DNA of 64,000 nt from Solimicrobium sp043758755 (GTDB lineage: Bacteria; Pseudomonadota; Gammaproteobacteria; Burkholderiales; Burkholderiaceae_D), in contig JAYVMW010000051.1 in assembly GCA_043758755.1 (NCBI GenBank), forward strand, positions 13,869 through 77,868, read 5' to 3'. The notes beneath the pieces were generated by a model. That model did no database searches, had not been told where the DNA came from, and saw only the letters and a list, made by a program, of their open reading frames with translations. The position numbers were made by a program, and so were the translations under genes. This document shows positions 52,177 through 60,963 of this stretch, one piece after another. Positions within the stretch are counted from its first letter, which is position 1. Every line of letters begins with the position of its first letter.

Positions 52177-52881
52177 ATGAATAATCTGCGCAGACTGTTT
52201 TTGTCGGGCCCCATACTGGGCGCATTAATCCTTCTGGCCGCATGTACCACCCCGGCCATTGAAGCAACCCATCACTACACCGAAAATGTCTCCTCGATAC
52301 TGATATCGCAGGACAGGCAGAAAATTGTCTTCATCGGAAAAACCTACCACTATATTTTCGATGCGCCGACCGGCATTGTGAAGACGATGGAACTGCCATT
52401 TCACAGCAGAGTCAGCGGCAGTCTGTCGGAATTTCATGTCGACAGTCAGGGCGGCGTGACTGGACTGTACAGTTTGATGATTGAGGGCAGTCTGGATGGG
52501 CAGGACCGCATTGATGTCACATCCGCAGGATACAAGACTGACGAGAGCGGCAAGCTGGTCCTGATCGGAAAGATCAGTGGCATGCGCTACCGCGAAGACA
52601 CTTCACTGGTTGGCCAGATCCATGCCATGCGCAATCCCGGGCAAAACCGGGATGACAAGACCGCGGTGTCAGCGAACCTGAACAAAAACTACGCCATCAA
52701 TGTCACCTACGACCCGGCAACCGGCGAAAAAGAGTTCGATAAGCTGATCTCACCAATCCGCGTCACCAGCGATGGTCTGTATCTGCTGTTTAATGTTTAC
52801 CTGGCCCCGGTACTGATTCCCATGGCCATTTCAAATGTGTCGGCAGAATGCTTCCCTTACTGCATGATGCCCGCCAAATAA
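52177..52881 (+). CDS. Hypothetical lipoprotein
   Basis: A 234-residue predicted lipoprotein: LGALILLAACTTPAIEA gives a lipobox with Cys23. The mature part is beta-strand rich (SILISQDRQKIVFIGKTYHYIFDAP, GGVTGLYSLMIEGSLDGQDRIDVTSAGY) with a hydrophobic end VYLAPVLIPMAISNVSAECFPYCMM. I do not recognise the family; short lipoproteins with this plan occur widely in betaproteobacteria. Gene ends just before the convergent iscX stop. Confidence 0.7.
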   Translation: MNNLRRLFLSGPILGALILLAACTTPAIEATHHYTENVSSILISQDRQKIVFIGKTYHYIFDAPTGIVKTMELPFHSRVSGSLSEFHVDSQGGVTGLYSLMIEGSLDGQDRIDVTSAGYKTDESGKLVLIGKISGMRYREDTSLVGQIHAMRNPGQNRDDKTAVSANLNKNYAINVTYDPATGEKEFDKLISPIRVTSDGLYLLFNVYLAPVLIPMAISNVSAECFPYCMMPAK

Positions 52882-52894
52882 ACACCGGGCCGGC

Positions 52895-53104
52895 TCAGAC
52901 CGGCTGAATTTTTCCCGACTCTGCAATCCACATGGTCTGAATATCGATCAGGGTTTTGTCGTCATAGCTGTCAGGATCATCACTGAAATGGTACAACTCC
53001 TTCACCCATGTCGGTAATTGAGTATGTCTGATCAGCTTTGGATCTATATCAGGCAGCTTCAGGGTCAACGCTTTTGCAATTTCACCGGTATCAGACCATT
53101 TCAT
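52895..53104 (-). CDS. iscX: IscX-like Fe-S assembly protein
   Basis: A 69-residue acidic protein with the full IscX pattern: MKWSDTGEIAKAL at the start, PDIDPKLIRHTQLPTWVKEL in the middle, FSDDPDSYDDKTLIDIQTMWIAE at the end. IscX binds IscS and iron and tunes Fe-S cluster assembly. GAGGG lies seven bases before this ATG (four before the adjacent ATG at 53107). IscX normally closes the isc operon; here it follows the genes of a 2-oxoacid:ferredoxin oxidoreductase and a CBS protein, with no other isc gene in view. Confidence 0.85.
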   Translation of the reverse strand: MKWSDTGEIAKALTLKLPDIDPKLIRHTQLPTWVKELYHFSDDPDSYDDKTLIDIQTMWIAESGKIQPV

Positions 53105-53180
53105 CATGTTTCCCTCATGTTTTGATTCAGTTAATATCATTTTTCCCTGTTCAACCACTTTACTGCCTCAATCCCAAAGT

Positions 53181-53624
53181 TCAACCCAAAGCGTCATTGA
53201 CCTGATCATTGAATTCAGCCATGCTCACCGCAGTGCCGATTTCACGCGGCAAGGCGTCGCGCACTGAAAACACGCCGAGGATTTTTCCGGCGGCATTCAC
53301 GACCGGCAAATGCCGAAAGCCGCGCTCGATCATGATCAGCACGGCGTCGGCAATTTTGGTATCCGGTCCGACACAGTGCGGATCACTCGTCATGATTTCA
53401 GACACTTTGGTAGTCTGCGGATTGAGCGCCTTGGCCAGCACACGCGTCATCAGATCACGCTCGGTCAGGATGCCTTTCATCTTGCCGGCACCATCAATCA
53501 CCAGCACACTTCCGATATTGGCCTTGGTCATCACACAGGCGGCTTCCCATACGTTGGCGTCCGGGGTCAGACTGACTACATGGCGTTGCGCCATGGATTG
53601 AAATACTGTGCGTTCGGTTGTCAT
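53181..53624 (-). CDS. Two-CBS-domain protein
   Basis: A 147-residue protein made of two CBS motifs in tandem: the first (VFQSMAQRHVVSLTPDANVWEAACVM and GSVLVIDGAGKMKGILTERDLMTRVL), the second (VSEIMTSDPHCVGPDTKIADAVLIM and GFRHLPVVNAAGKILGVFSVRDAL). Such modules sense adenine nucleotides. AGGAG is found eight bases before the ATG. It starts 14 bases after korB, so it may tune the oxidoreductase by energy state; this is inference from position. Confidence 0.88.
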   Translation of the reverse strand: MTTERTVFQSMAQRHVVSLTPDANVWEAACVMTKANIGSVLVIDGAGKMKGILTERDLMTRVLAKALNPQTTKVSEIMTSDPHCVGPDTKIADAVLIMIERGFRHLPVVNAAGKILGVFSVRDALPREIGTAVSMAEFNDQVNDALG

Positions 53625-53638
53625 AGGAGCTCCTGGTT

Positions 53639-54694
53639 TTACCGTAATGCCGCATTAATTTTGTCGAGTGCTTTTGATCCCGGACACAGATCTTTTACCC
53701 CAAGGCTGTTCAACGGCTGGTCACTGGTATTGAGCGAAATATGCAGATCCGGTGCGATCGGGTCCAGATACAGCAAACCGGTGACGACCTCGCCGCGCGC
53801 ATGATGTTCATTCATGTAGCTCAGCGCGGCATAGCGGTCGGTCGGGTCATATTCCGGATGCAGTTTTTTCAGACGCAATATCGAACCATCGTGCTGCTCG
53901 ACCTCAATGACTTCACCGGCCGGATAGTCAACGCTGATTTCACTGTGCATATCCATGAAATCAATTCTGCTGACCGCTTCATTATGGGCGCGCACATAGT
54001 CGTAGCTTTTGGTACTGCCACCATGATTATTAAATGTCACGCACGGGCTGATGATGTCGATGAATGCCGCACCGCCATGGTCAAGCGCGCCTTTGATGAG
54101 TGGCACCAGCTGCGCCTTGTCACCAGAAAAGCTGCGCGCCACATAGGTAGCACCCAGTTGCAGCGCCAGGCCGACCAGATCCACCGGGTTGTCGCGGTTG
54201 ACCACGCCCTTTTTACTTTTTGAACCACGATCCGCCGTGGCGGAAAACTGCCCTTTGGTCAAGCCGTAGACGCCATTGTTTTCAACGATATAGGCCATGT
54301 TCACGCCGCGCCGCATGGCGTTGGCAAACTGTCCGAGTCCGATCGAGGCTGAATCACCGTCGCCGGAAACGCCCAGATACAGCAACTCGCGGTTGGCCAT
54401 ATTGGCACCGGTCAGCACTGACGGCATGCGGCCGTGCACGGTGTTGAAGCCGTGCGAGGCGCCCAGAAAATAGTCCGGCGTTTTTGAGCTGCAGCCGATC
54501 CCGGACAGTTTGGCCACCCGGTGCGGCTCGATATTGAGTTCCCAGCAGGCCTGGATAATCGCCGCGGAAATGGAATCATGGCCGCAGCCGGCACACAGAG
54601 TGGAAACCCGCCCTTCGTAATCGCGTCGGGTATAGCCGACCTTGTTGGGCGTGAGCGATGGATGATGCAGTTTTGGTTTGACAAGATAGGTCAT
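53639..54694 (-). CDS. korB: 2-oxoacid:ferredoxin oxidoreductase, beta subunit (KorB-like)
   Basis: A 351-residue thiamine pyrophosphate-binding subunit. STLCAGCGHDSI and GIGCSSKTPDYFLGASHGFNTVHGR carry Cys residues usual for the family's Fe-S cluster, and the TPP/Mg motif is GVSGDGDSASIGLGQFANAMRR...VENNGVYGLTKGQ. With the alpha subunit it oxidatively decarboxylates a 2-oxoacid, most likely 2-oxoglutarate, to the acyl-CoA with electrons to ferredoxin, or runs in reverse. Overlaps korA by ATGA. Confidence 0.9.
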   Translation of the reverse strand: MTYLVKPKLHHPSLTPNKVGYTRRDYEGRVSTLCAGCGHDSISAAIIQACWELNIEPHRVAKLSGIGCSSKTPDYFLGASHGFNTVHGRMPSVLTGANMANRELLYLGVSGDGDSASIGLGQFANAMRRGVNMAYIVENNGVYGLTKGQFSATADRGSKSKKGVVNRDNPVDLVGLALQLGATYVARSFSGDKAQLVPLIKGALDHGGAAFIDIISPCVTFNNHGGSTKSYDYVRAHNEAVSRIDFMDMHSEISVDYPAGEVIEVEQHDGSILRLKKLHPEYDPTDRYAALSYMNEHHARGEVVTGLLYLDPIAPDLHISLNTSDQPLNSLGVKDLCPGSKALDKINAALR

Positions 54695-56544
54695 GCGGCC
54701 TCCCTTTGCGCTGAACCGGCATCCTGCAGCTTGTTCAGGTTTTTATTGATGGCAGCCACAATGAAGCGCGCCGTAATCGGTGTGCCGTCGTAATGCAGCA
54801 CCTTCACCAGACGGGCCGGATCGATAGCCAGTTCATTGACCAGCATCGAATGCATCTGCGCATCGCGATTCTGTTCCACCACAAATACCTTGTCGTGCCC
54901 GGCAATAAACTGTGCCACCGAATCCGGAAATGGAAAGGCTCTGAGCCGGATTGCATCCAGATCGGTTTCCTGTTCATGCAGCACGTCGAGCGCCTCGCGC
55001 ATGGCCGGACTGGTTGATCCGAAATACAGCACGCCGATACTGGTGGGACGCTCTGCCTTGCGGATAATGGGTTGCGGGACCAGGTCGGCAGCGGTTTTGA
55101 ATTTTTTCAGCAGGCGTTCCATGTTGTAGATATAGTCCGGCCCGCGTTCGGAATAACGCGCATACGCATCTCTGGTGGTACCACGGGTAAAGAAACTGCC
55201 CAGGGTCGGATGCGTGCCCGGCAGGGTGCGCCAGGGTATGCCGTCACCATCGACATCCTTGTAGCGGCCGAAATCGCGGCCGGCTTCGAGTTCTTCGGCC
55301 GTCATCACCTTGCCGCGGTCATAGGCGCGCGTGTCGTCCCATTCAAACGGTTTGCACAGACGCTGATTCATGCCGATATCCAGATCGGTCATCAGAAATA
55401 TCGGCGTTTGCAGACGGTCGGCCAGATCCAGCGCTGCGGCGCCGTGTTCAAAACATTCGTGCGGATCTTCCGGAAACAGCAGCACATGTTTGGTGTCGCC
55501 GTGCGAGGCATAGGCGCACGACAGCAGATCCGACTGCTGGGTACGGGTCGGCATGCCGGTCGAAGGGCCGCCGCGCTGCACGTTGACGATGGTGGCGGGA
55601 ATTTCAGCAAAATACGCCAGACCGATAAATTCCGTCATGAGCGATATACCTGGACCTGAGGTGGCGGTAAAGGCGCGCGCGCCGTTCCAGGCCGCACCCA
55701 GCACCATACCGATGGAAGCCAGTTCGTCTTCAGCCTGAATGATCGCCACCTTGTTCTTGCCGGTTTCCGACTCGACCCGGAATTTGTCGCAGTATTTCTG
55801 AAACGCTTCCGGTACCGAAGATGACGGTGTGATCGGATACCAGGCCGCCACCGTGGCACCGCCGTACACCAGTCCCAGCGCAATGGCGCTGTTACCGTCG
55901 GTAAAAATCTGGTCGCCTACCGCATCGATACGCTGCACGCGAATCCCCAGCGGTGCGCTCAGATTTGCTTTGACATAGTCGCGCCCCAGATGCAGGGCAC
56001 GCACGTTCGAGTCGAGCAGAATTTCTTTGCCCTTGTACTGTTCGGCGAACAGTTTTTCAAACACGTCCGCATCCACATCGAGCAACACCGACAGGGCGCC
56101 GACATAAATAATATTTTTGAACAGCTGACGCTGGCGCGGATCGGTATACGCCGCGTTGCTGATTTCGGTCAGCGGAATGCCGATGACATGGATGTCCTTG
56201 CGGAACAGCGATTCCGGGATCGGTCTGGTGCTGTCATAAAACAGGTAACCGCCGCTTTCAATTTCTGCCACGTCGGCGTCCCAGGTTTGCGGATTCATGG
56301 CCACCATCATGTCCACCCCGCCGCGCCGGCCCAGATAGCCTTTGGCACAGACCCGGGCTTCGTACCAGGTGGGCATGCCCTGAATATTGCTCGGGAAGAT
56401 ATTGCGCGGACTGACCGGCACCCCCATGCGCATGATGGCCTTGGCAAACAGTTCGTTGGCCGAGGCGGAACCGGAGCCGTTGACGTTGGCAAATTTGATG
56501 ACAAAATCGTTAATTGACTCAATGCGCGCAGTTAATTTATTCAT
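54691..56544 (-). CDS. korA: 2-oxoacid:ferredoxin oxidoreductase, gamma-alpha fused subunit (KorA-like)
   Basis: A 617-residue fusion. The gamma domain fills about 1-190 (NVNGSGSASANELFAKAIMRMG, PSNIQGMPTWYEARVCAKGYLGR), the alpha domain the rest (GNSAIALGLVYGGATVAAWYPITPSSSVPEAF near 225-255, IIQAEDELASIGMVLGAAWNGARAFTATSGPGISLM, then a transketolase-like C-terminal domain with VFVVEQNRDAQMHSML). This gamma-alpha order is standard for KorA/VorA-type two-subunit enzymes. It is overlapped by ATGA on both sides, thus made together with KorB and the flavoprotein. Confidence 0.92.
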   Translation of the reverse strand: MNKLTARIESINDFVIKFANVNGSGSASANELFAKAIMRMGVPVSPRNIFPSNIQGMPTWYEARVCAKGYLGRRGGVDMMVAMNPQTWDADVAEIESGGYLFYDSTRPIPESLFRKDIHVIGIPLTEISNAAYTDPRQRQLFKNIIYVGALSVLLDVDADVFEKLFAEQYKGKEILLDSNVRALHLGRDYVKANLSAPLGIRVQRIDAVGDQIFTDGNSAIALGLVYGGATVAAWYPITPSSSVPEAFQKYCDKFRVESETGKNKVAIIQAEDELASIGMVLGAAWNGARAFTATSGPGISLMTEFIGLAYFAEIPATIVNVQRGGPSTGMPTRTQQSDLLSCAYASHGDTKHVLLFPEDPHECFEHGAAALDLADRLQTPIFLMTDLDIGMNQRLCKPFEWDDTRAYDRGKVMTAEELEAGRDFGRYKDVDGDGIPWRTLPGTHPTLGSFFTRGTTRDAYARYSERGPDYIYNMERLLKKFKTAADLVPQPIIRKAERPTSIGVLYFGSTSPAMREALDVLHEQETDLDAIRLRAFPFPDSVAQFIAGHDKVFVVEQNRDAQMHSMLVNELAIDPARLVKVLHYDGTPITARFIVAAINKNLNKLQDAGSAQREAA

Positions 56545-58391
56545 GCTTCCTCCATCTTGCTGATGCTGGATTTTTTATCGCGGCAAAGCGGACCGGCCGG
56601 GGTGGTTGTGAGCAAAAACTTCTGCATATCCCAGGCACCTACCGGACAACGTTCAGCACACAACCCGCAGTGCAGACAGACGTCTTCATCTTTGACCATC
56701 ACGCGTCCGGTTTTGAGGGCCGCAGACACATACAGATCCTGGGTCAGGTTGTTGGCCGGCGCGCTCAGACGGGTACGCAGTTCGGCCTCTTCGCCGTTTT
56801 CGGTAAAGGTGATGCAATCCATCGGGCACACATCGGTACAGGCATCGCATTCAATACAGGTTTGCCGGTTAAAGACCGTCTGCACGTCGCAGTTCAGGCA
56901 GCGGCTGGCTTCCTTGAAGGCGGTGGCCGCGTCAAAACCCAGCTCAACTTCCACCCGGATGCTGGCCAGTGCCAGTTCGGCCTTGGCCCATGGCACTTTA
57001 AAGCGCAGACTGGGCGAAACTTCGTTGTGGTAGCTCCATTCATGGATACCCATCTTGGTTGACATCAGATTGGTCAGCGGGTCCGGTCTGACACTGACAT
57101 CTTCGCCGTTCAGAAAGCGGTCGATCGACACAGCCGCGTCGTGCCCCTGCGCGACCGCAGTAATGATGTTTTTCGGGCCGTACGAAGCGTCGCCGCCAAA
57201 AAAAACCTGCTTGACGGTGGACTGGAAGGTATTTTGAGACAAGACCGGCAGACCCCATTTATCAAACTGTATGCCGATATCCGATTCAATCCACGGGAAC
57301 GCATTTTCCTGACCAACCGCAATCAGCACTTCATCGCATTCGATCAGCACTGAGGGCTGCCCAGTCGGTTCAAGGCGACGGTTTCCTTTGACGTCATAGA
57401 CCGCTTTGACAATTTCAAAACGCATACCGGTCAGGCGGCCATTATCATGTTCAAACGACAGTGGCACGTGGAAATTCAGAATCGGGATGCCTTCATGCTG
57501 GGTATCCTCTTTTTCCCAGGGCGAAGCTTTCATTTCTTCAAAACCGCTGCGCACCACCACTTTCACGTCCGAGCTGCCCAGCCGCCTTGCAGAACGGCAG
57601 CAATCCATGGCGGTATTGCCGCCCCCAAGCACCAGTACCCGTTTTTCCACCTTGGTGATATGCCCAAACGAGACCGAAGCCAGCCAGTCGATACCGACAT
57701 GAATATGCTCGCTGATTTCTTTGCGGCCAGGAATAACCAGATCACGACCGCGCGGTGCGCCGCAACCGACAAACACCGCGTCATAGCCCTGCTCCATGAG
57801 TGCGCGCATGGAATCGATGCGTTGTCCGCTCTTGAAACGCACCCCCATGTCGAGGATGTAGCCGGTTTCTTCATCAATGACCGATTCCGGCAGGCGAAAA
57901 CGCGGAATCTGCGTGCGGATAAACCCACCCGCTTTGGCTTCGCCATCAAACACCGTCACGTCATACCCGAGAGGGGCCAGATCACGCGCTACCGTCAGGG
58001 ATGCCGGACCGGCGCCCACGCAGGCAATCCGTTTGCCGTTTTTGGGGGCAATGGTCGGCATGCGACCCTTCACATCATCCTTGAAATCGGCCGCGACACG
58101 CTTTAAACGGCAGATGGCTACCGGTTCCGGATGATCACGATTGCCATCTTCGACCCGGCCACGCCGGCACGCCGGCTCACAGGGCCGGTCACAGGTGCGG
58201 CCCAGAACGCCGGGAAACACATTCGAGACCCAGTTCACCATATAGGCGTCACTGTAACGTCCCTGACCGATGAGGCGAATGTACTCGGGAACGGGCGTAT
58301 GAGCCGGACAGGCCCACTGGCAATCTACAACTTTATGGAAATAGGACGGATTTGCGCTGTCTGTAGCTTTCAACTTTGTCTCCTGTGACAT
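56541..58391 (-). CDS. GltD-like FAD/NAD(P) oxidoreductase with ferredoxin domain, KOR partner
   Basis: A 616-residue electron-transfer protein. N-terminal Fe-S part (DCQWACPAHTPVPEYI; TCDRPCEPACRRG), FAD motif CVGAGPASLTVARDL near 125-140, NAD(P) motif VLVLGGGNTAMDCCRSARRLG near 250-270, FGGDASYGPKNIITAVAQGHDAAVSI, and a C-terminal dicluster domain with CIECDACTDVCP and CLHCGLCAERCP. It resembles the small subunit of glutamate synthase but no GltB is present. Co-translated with KorA, it most likely shuttles electrons between NAD(P)H and ferredoxin for the oxidoreductase. First gene of the operon. Confidence 0.88.
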   Translation of the reverse strand: MSQETKLKATDSANPSYFHKVVDCQWACPAHTPVPEYIRLIGQGRYSDAYMVNWVSNVFPGVLGRTCDRPCEPACRRGRVEDGNRDHPEPVAICRLKRVAADFKDDVKGRMPTIAPKNGKRIACVGAGPASLTVARDLAPLGYDVTVFDGEAKAGGFIRTQIPRFRLPESVIDEETGYILDMGVRFKSGQRIDSMRALMEQGYDAVFVGCGAPRGRDLVIPGRKEISEHIHVGIDWLASVSFGHITKVEKRVLVLGGGNTAMDCCRSARRLGSSDVKVVVRSGFEEMKASPWEKEDTQHEGIPILNFHVPLSFEHDNGRLTGMRFEIVKAVYDVKGNRRLEPTGQPSVLIECDEVLIAVGQENAFPWIESDIGIQFDKWGLPVLSQNTFQSTVKQVFFGGDASYGPKNIITAVAQGHDAAVSIDRFLNGEDVSVRPDPLTNLMSTKMGIHEWSYHNEVSPSLRFKVPWAKAELALASIRVEVELGFDAATAFKEASRCLNCDVQTVFNRQTCIECDACTDVCPMDCITFTENGEEAELRTRLSAPANNLTQDLYVSAALKTGRVMVKDEDVCLHCGLCAERCPVGAWDMQKFLLTTTPAGPLCRDKKSSISKMEEA

Positions 58392-58562
58392 GTGCTGTCT
58401 TTATCACAAAGCGTCGCCATGGGGATGTATATGAACTGGAGGCGCCCTCACCCGAAGAGCGAAGGATATTCGCCCCTGTTTTCGTTGAACCTTACACACA
58501 TCTGGCTGAACTTTGTTGTGGAATGTCAAAACAAGCTTCGATATGTAGGGGTCATTATGAAC

Positions 58563-58586
58563 TGAACTGCCCCCATTTAGTTGGAC
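58563..58586. mobile_element. Possible solo IS3-type terminal repeat
   Basis: TGAACTGCCCCCATTTAGTT followed by GGAC resembles the terminal inverted repeat of IS3-group elements. No transposase or second end is near, so if real it is a relic. It lies in the 317-base spacer (58392-58708) between the divergent flavoprotein and efflux genes, which holds no gene otherwise. Confidence 0.35.
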
Positions 58587-58684
58587 CGTGTAATACCTAT
58601 GCCATACAGGACAGCAATCTCGAACCTGGTTGACTCTGCTTCAATTTTTGGTAATCATGCCTGCTTCATAAACGGCCACCCAAC

Positions 58685-58702
58685 GATCAATTCGAATTGA
58701 TC
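58685..58702. promoter_or_regulatory. Perfect palindrome at the efflux pump start, possible operator
   Basis: GATCAATTCGAATTGATC is a perfect 18-base palindrome ending seven bases before the ATG of the MFS pump. TetR- or MarR-type repressors of efflux genes bind such sites. A repressor here would block initiation or ribosome access. No regulator gene is adjacent. Confidence 0.5.
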
Positions 58703-58708
58703 TTAGCT

Positions 58709-60229
58709 ATGAGTCAACATCAGCATCGCGGCTTCATCACCCTTTCCATCATGCTGGCCACAATCATGCAGGCGCTGGACGGCACCATTGCCAATGTCGC
58801 ACTGCCTCACATGCAGGGCAGCCTGTCCGCGGCGCAGGATCAGATTACCTGGGTGTTGACTTCCTACATCGTGGCCGCTGCCATTGCAACGCCACTGACC
58901 GGCTGGCTATGCGACCGCTACAGCCAGAAATCGGTATTTCTGGTCTCGGTGGCCGGCTTTACCCTGACCTCGATTCTGTGCGGGATATCTTCTTCGCTGA
59001 CCCAGATCGTATTGGCGCGTCTGCTGCAGGGGCTGTTCGGTGCCGCGCTGGTGCCATTGTCGCAGGCCGTGCTGCTGGACATCAACCCGCCCAAACAACA
59101 TGGTTCAGCCATGGCGGTATGGGGTATGGGGGTGATGGTCGGACCGATACTGGGGCCGACGCTGGGTGGCTGGCTGACCGATTCCTACGACTGGCGCTGG
59201 GTATTTTTTATTAACGTACCAGTCGGCGCGCTGGCCTTTTACGGTATCTGGCGCTATATCAAACACGAACCGGCGGGGCGAAAATTGGAATTTGATCTGT
59301 TCGGCTTTGCCATGCTGAGCCTGGCAATTGCCGCGCTGCAGATGCTGCTGGATCGCGGCGAGCAAAACGACTGGTATAGCGCCATGGAAACCTGGGTCGA
59401 AACCATCATCATGGTGGTGAGCTTCGCTTTTTTTGTGGCGCATACCATGTTCACCCCGGTCAACAAGTCGTTCGTGAATTACCACCTGCTGCAAAACCGC
59501 AATTACCTGACCGGTCTGGTGTTCATCTTTATTATCGGCATGGTGCTGTTTTCAGTACGCGCCCTGCTGCCTACCATGCTGCAGGGCCTCATGGGGTACA
59601 GCGCCAGAAACGCCGGCTTCGTCACCGCCCCGAGTGGTCTGGGCACGATGCTGGCCATGCTGCTGGTGAGCCGTCTGGTCGGAAAAATCGATATGCGCCT
59701 GTTACTCATTACCGGCTTCGTACTGACCGCCTTCTCGCTGTGGCAGATGTGCAATTACACGCTGGTGCTGGCACAGGGCGACATCATCTGGCCGGGGGTC
59801 ATACAGGGCTTTGGTCTGGGCCTGGTTTTTGTGCCACTCTCCGCTTCGACCTTTGCAACACTGGCACCCGACATGCGCGCCCAGGGCACGGCCATGTACA
59901 GCCTGATCAGAAATATCGGCAGCAGTGTGGGCATTGCGCTGGTGCAGACTTTATTGGTACGCAATACCCAGATCGCGCATGAATCTCTGGTTAGCCAGGT
60001 CAATCCTGGTGCGATGAATGACGGATGGCTGCGCCTGTTCAGGGTCGATCCGACAGGGGCTCTGGCTGCATTGAATGAAGAGGTGACGCGCCAGGCGGCG
60101 ATGATTGCCTATCTGGATGATTACAAGCTGATGCTGATTTTGACGTTGCTGGTGATTCCGCTGATTCTGTTAATCAAACCGCCTGGACAGGGCAAGCCGG
60201 TTGAGGTGGATCATGCGGCTTTGGAGTAG
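58709..60229 (+). CDS. DHA2-family MFS drug efflux pump (EmrB-like)
   Basis: A 506-residue proton-driven exporter with 14 predicted membrane helices. The family-specific start LDGTIANVALPHMQGSLSAA, WVLTSYIVAAAIATPLTGWL, and motif C region GPILGPTLGGWLTDSYDWRWVFFINVPVG are all present. The ATG at 58709 is preferred to an in-frame TTG at 58697 inside the palindrome. EmrA and TolC-like partners, normally next to EmrB, are absent here. Substrates cannot be read from sequence. Confidence 0.92.
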   Translation: MSQHQHRGFITLSIMLATIMQALDGTIANVALPHMQGSLSAAQDQITWVLTSYIVAAAIATPLTGWLCDRYSQKSVFLVSVAGFTLTSILCGISSSLTQIVLARLLQGLFGAALVPLSQAVLLDINPPKQHGSAMAVWGMGVMVGPILGPTLGGWLTDSYDWRWVFFINVPVGALAFYGIWRYIKHEPAGRKLEFDLFGFAMLSLAIAALQMLLDRGEQNDWYSAMETWVETIIMVVSFAFFVAHTMFTPVNKSFVNYHLLQNRNYLTGLVFIFIIGMVLFSVRALLPTMLQGLMGYSARNAGFVTAPSGLGTMLAMLLVSRLVGKIDMRLLLITGFVLTAFSLWQMCNYTLVLAQGDIIWPGVIQGFGLGLVFVPLSASTFATLAPDMRAQGTAMYSLIRNIGSSVGIALVQTLLVRNTQIAHESLVSQVNPGAMNDGWLRLFRVDPTGALAALNEEVTRQAAMIAYLDDYKLMLILTLLVIPLILLIKPPGQGKPVEVDHAALE

Positions 60230-60230
60230 G

Positions 60231-60938
60231 TTAGAAATTCAAAGAAAAACAAGTTACTGCGCCTAACCGGCGCACCCGTGCGACGCTGGCCCGAAAACCT
60301 GAAAAACTTTGACAGTCTTTGATCACGATTGCAGTGTTACCCAATTCGGGAATGACCAGCTCGCAGCCATTGTTGATAAACGCCTCATCCTGATCGTAAC
60401 GGAATGCTCTGATATTCAGACTGAACCCCATTCCTGAGGCTTTCATGGTTGCTTCACGCCGGGCCCAGTATTGAAAAAAAACACCGGCGCGTTCGTCTGG
60501 GGGCAGACGCACCAGATGTTCATATTCTGCTGAAGAAAACTGCGACATGGCAATCGGCAAACAGGTTTTATCTTCATCCACTTTTTCACAATCCACGCCA
60601 ACCGGTTCATGGCCTGACACTGCTACCAATGCCTTGTCGGCGCTGTGGCTGATATTGAATTGCAGTTGCGATTGATCAGGCAGCGCTGGCTTGCCGTACT
60701 CATTCTGGGTAAACACGATAGCGCCGGGCTGCGGCGCATCCGGGCAATAGCGCGCCAACACTGTTTTCAGGGCAGCGCGGTTAATGACAAAGGCATGACG
60801 ATGCCGGTCAAATACAAAGCGTTGGGCACGGGATTTCTCTTCAGTGCTTAGTAGTGCGTACAAAACCGGAAAAGGCGTCGTCACAGTGCTGTGATCGATT
60901 TTCCAGAGGTGGACCTCATCGCCGTCTGGCAAGTTCAT
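60231..60938 (-). CDS. 4'-phosphopantetheinyl transferase (Sfp type)
   Basis: A 235-residue enzyme that loads the phosphopantetheine arm of CoA onto carrier proteins. Motifs: FNISHSADKALVAVSG, GVDCEKVDE (Mg-binding Asp and Glu) and YWARREATMKASGMGFS. The two-domain Sfp layout and length fit those acting on secondary-metabolite or fatty-acid carriers. The ATG at 60938 is used; a TTG 45 bases upstream is also in frame. It converges on the MFS gene with one base between stops. No NRPS/PKS gene is in view. Confidence 0.9.
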   Translation of the reverse strand: MNLPDGDEVHLWKIDHSTVTTPFPVLYALLSTEEKSRAQRFVFDRHRHAFVINRAALKTVLARYCPDAPQPGAIVFTQNEYGKPALPDQSQLQFNISHSADKALVAVSGHEPVGVDCEKVDEDKTCLPIAMSQFSSAEYEHLVRLPPDERAGVFFQYWARREATMKASGMGFSLNIRAFRYDQDEAFINNGCELVIPELGNTAIVIKDCQSFSGFRASVARVRRLGAVTCFSLNF

Positions 60939-60963
60939 GGTTTGCAATGAACGACCGGCTCGG

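Noticed and set aside
58392..58684. Complete insertion sequence upstream of the efflux gene
   Set aside because: Only one IS3-like end-like stretch is visible; no transposase and no second end.
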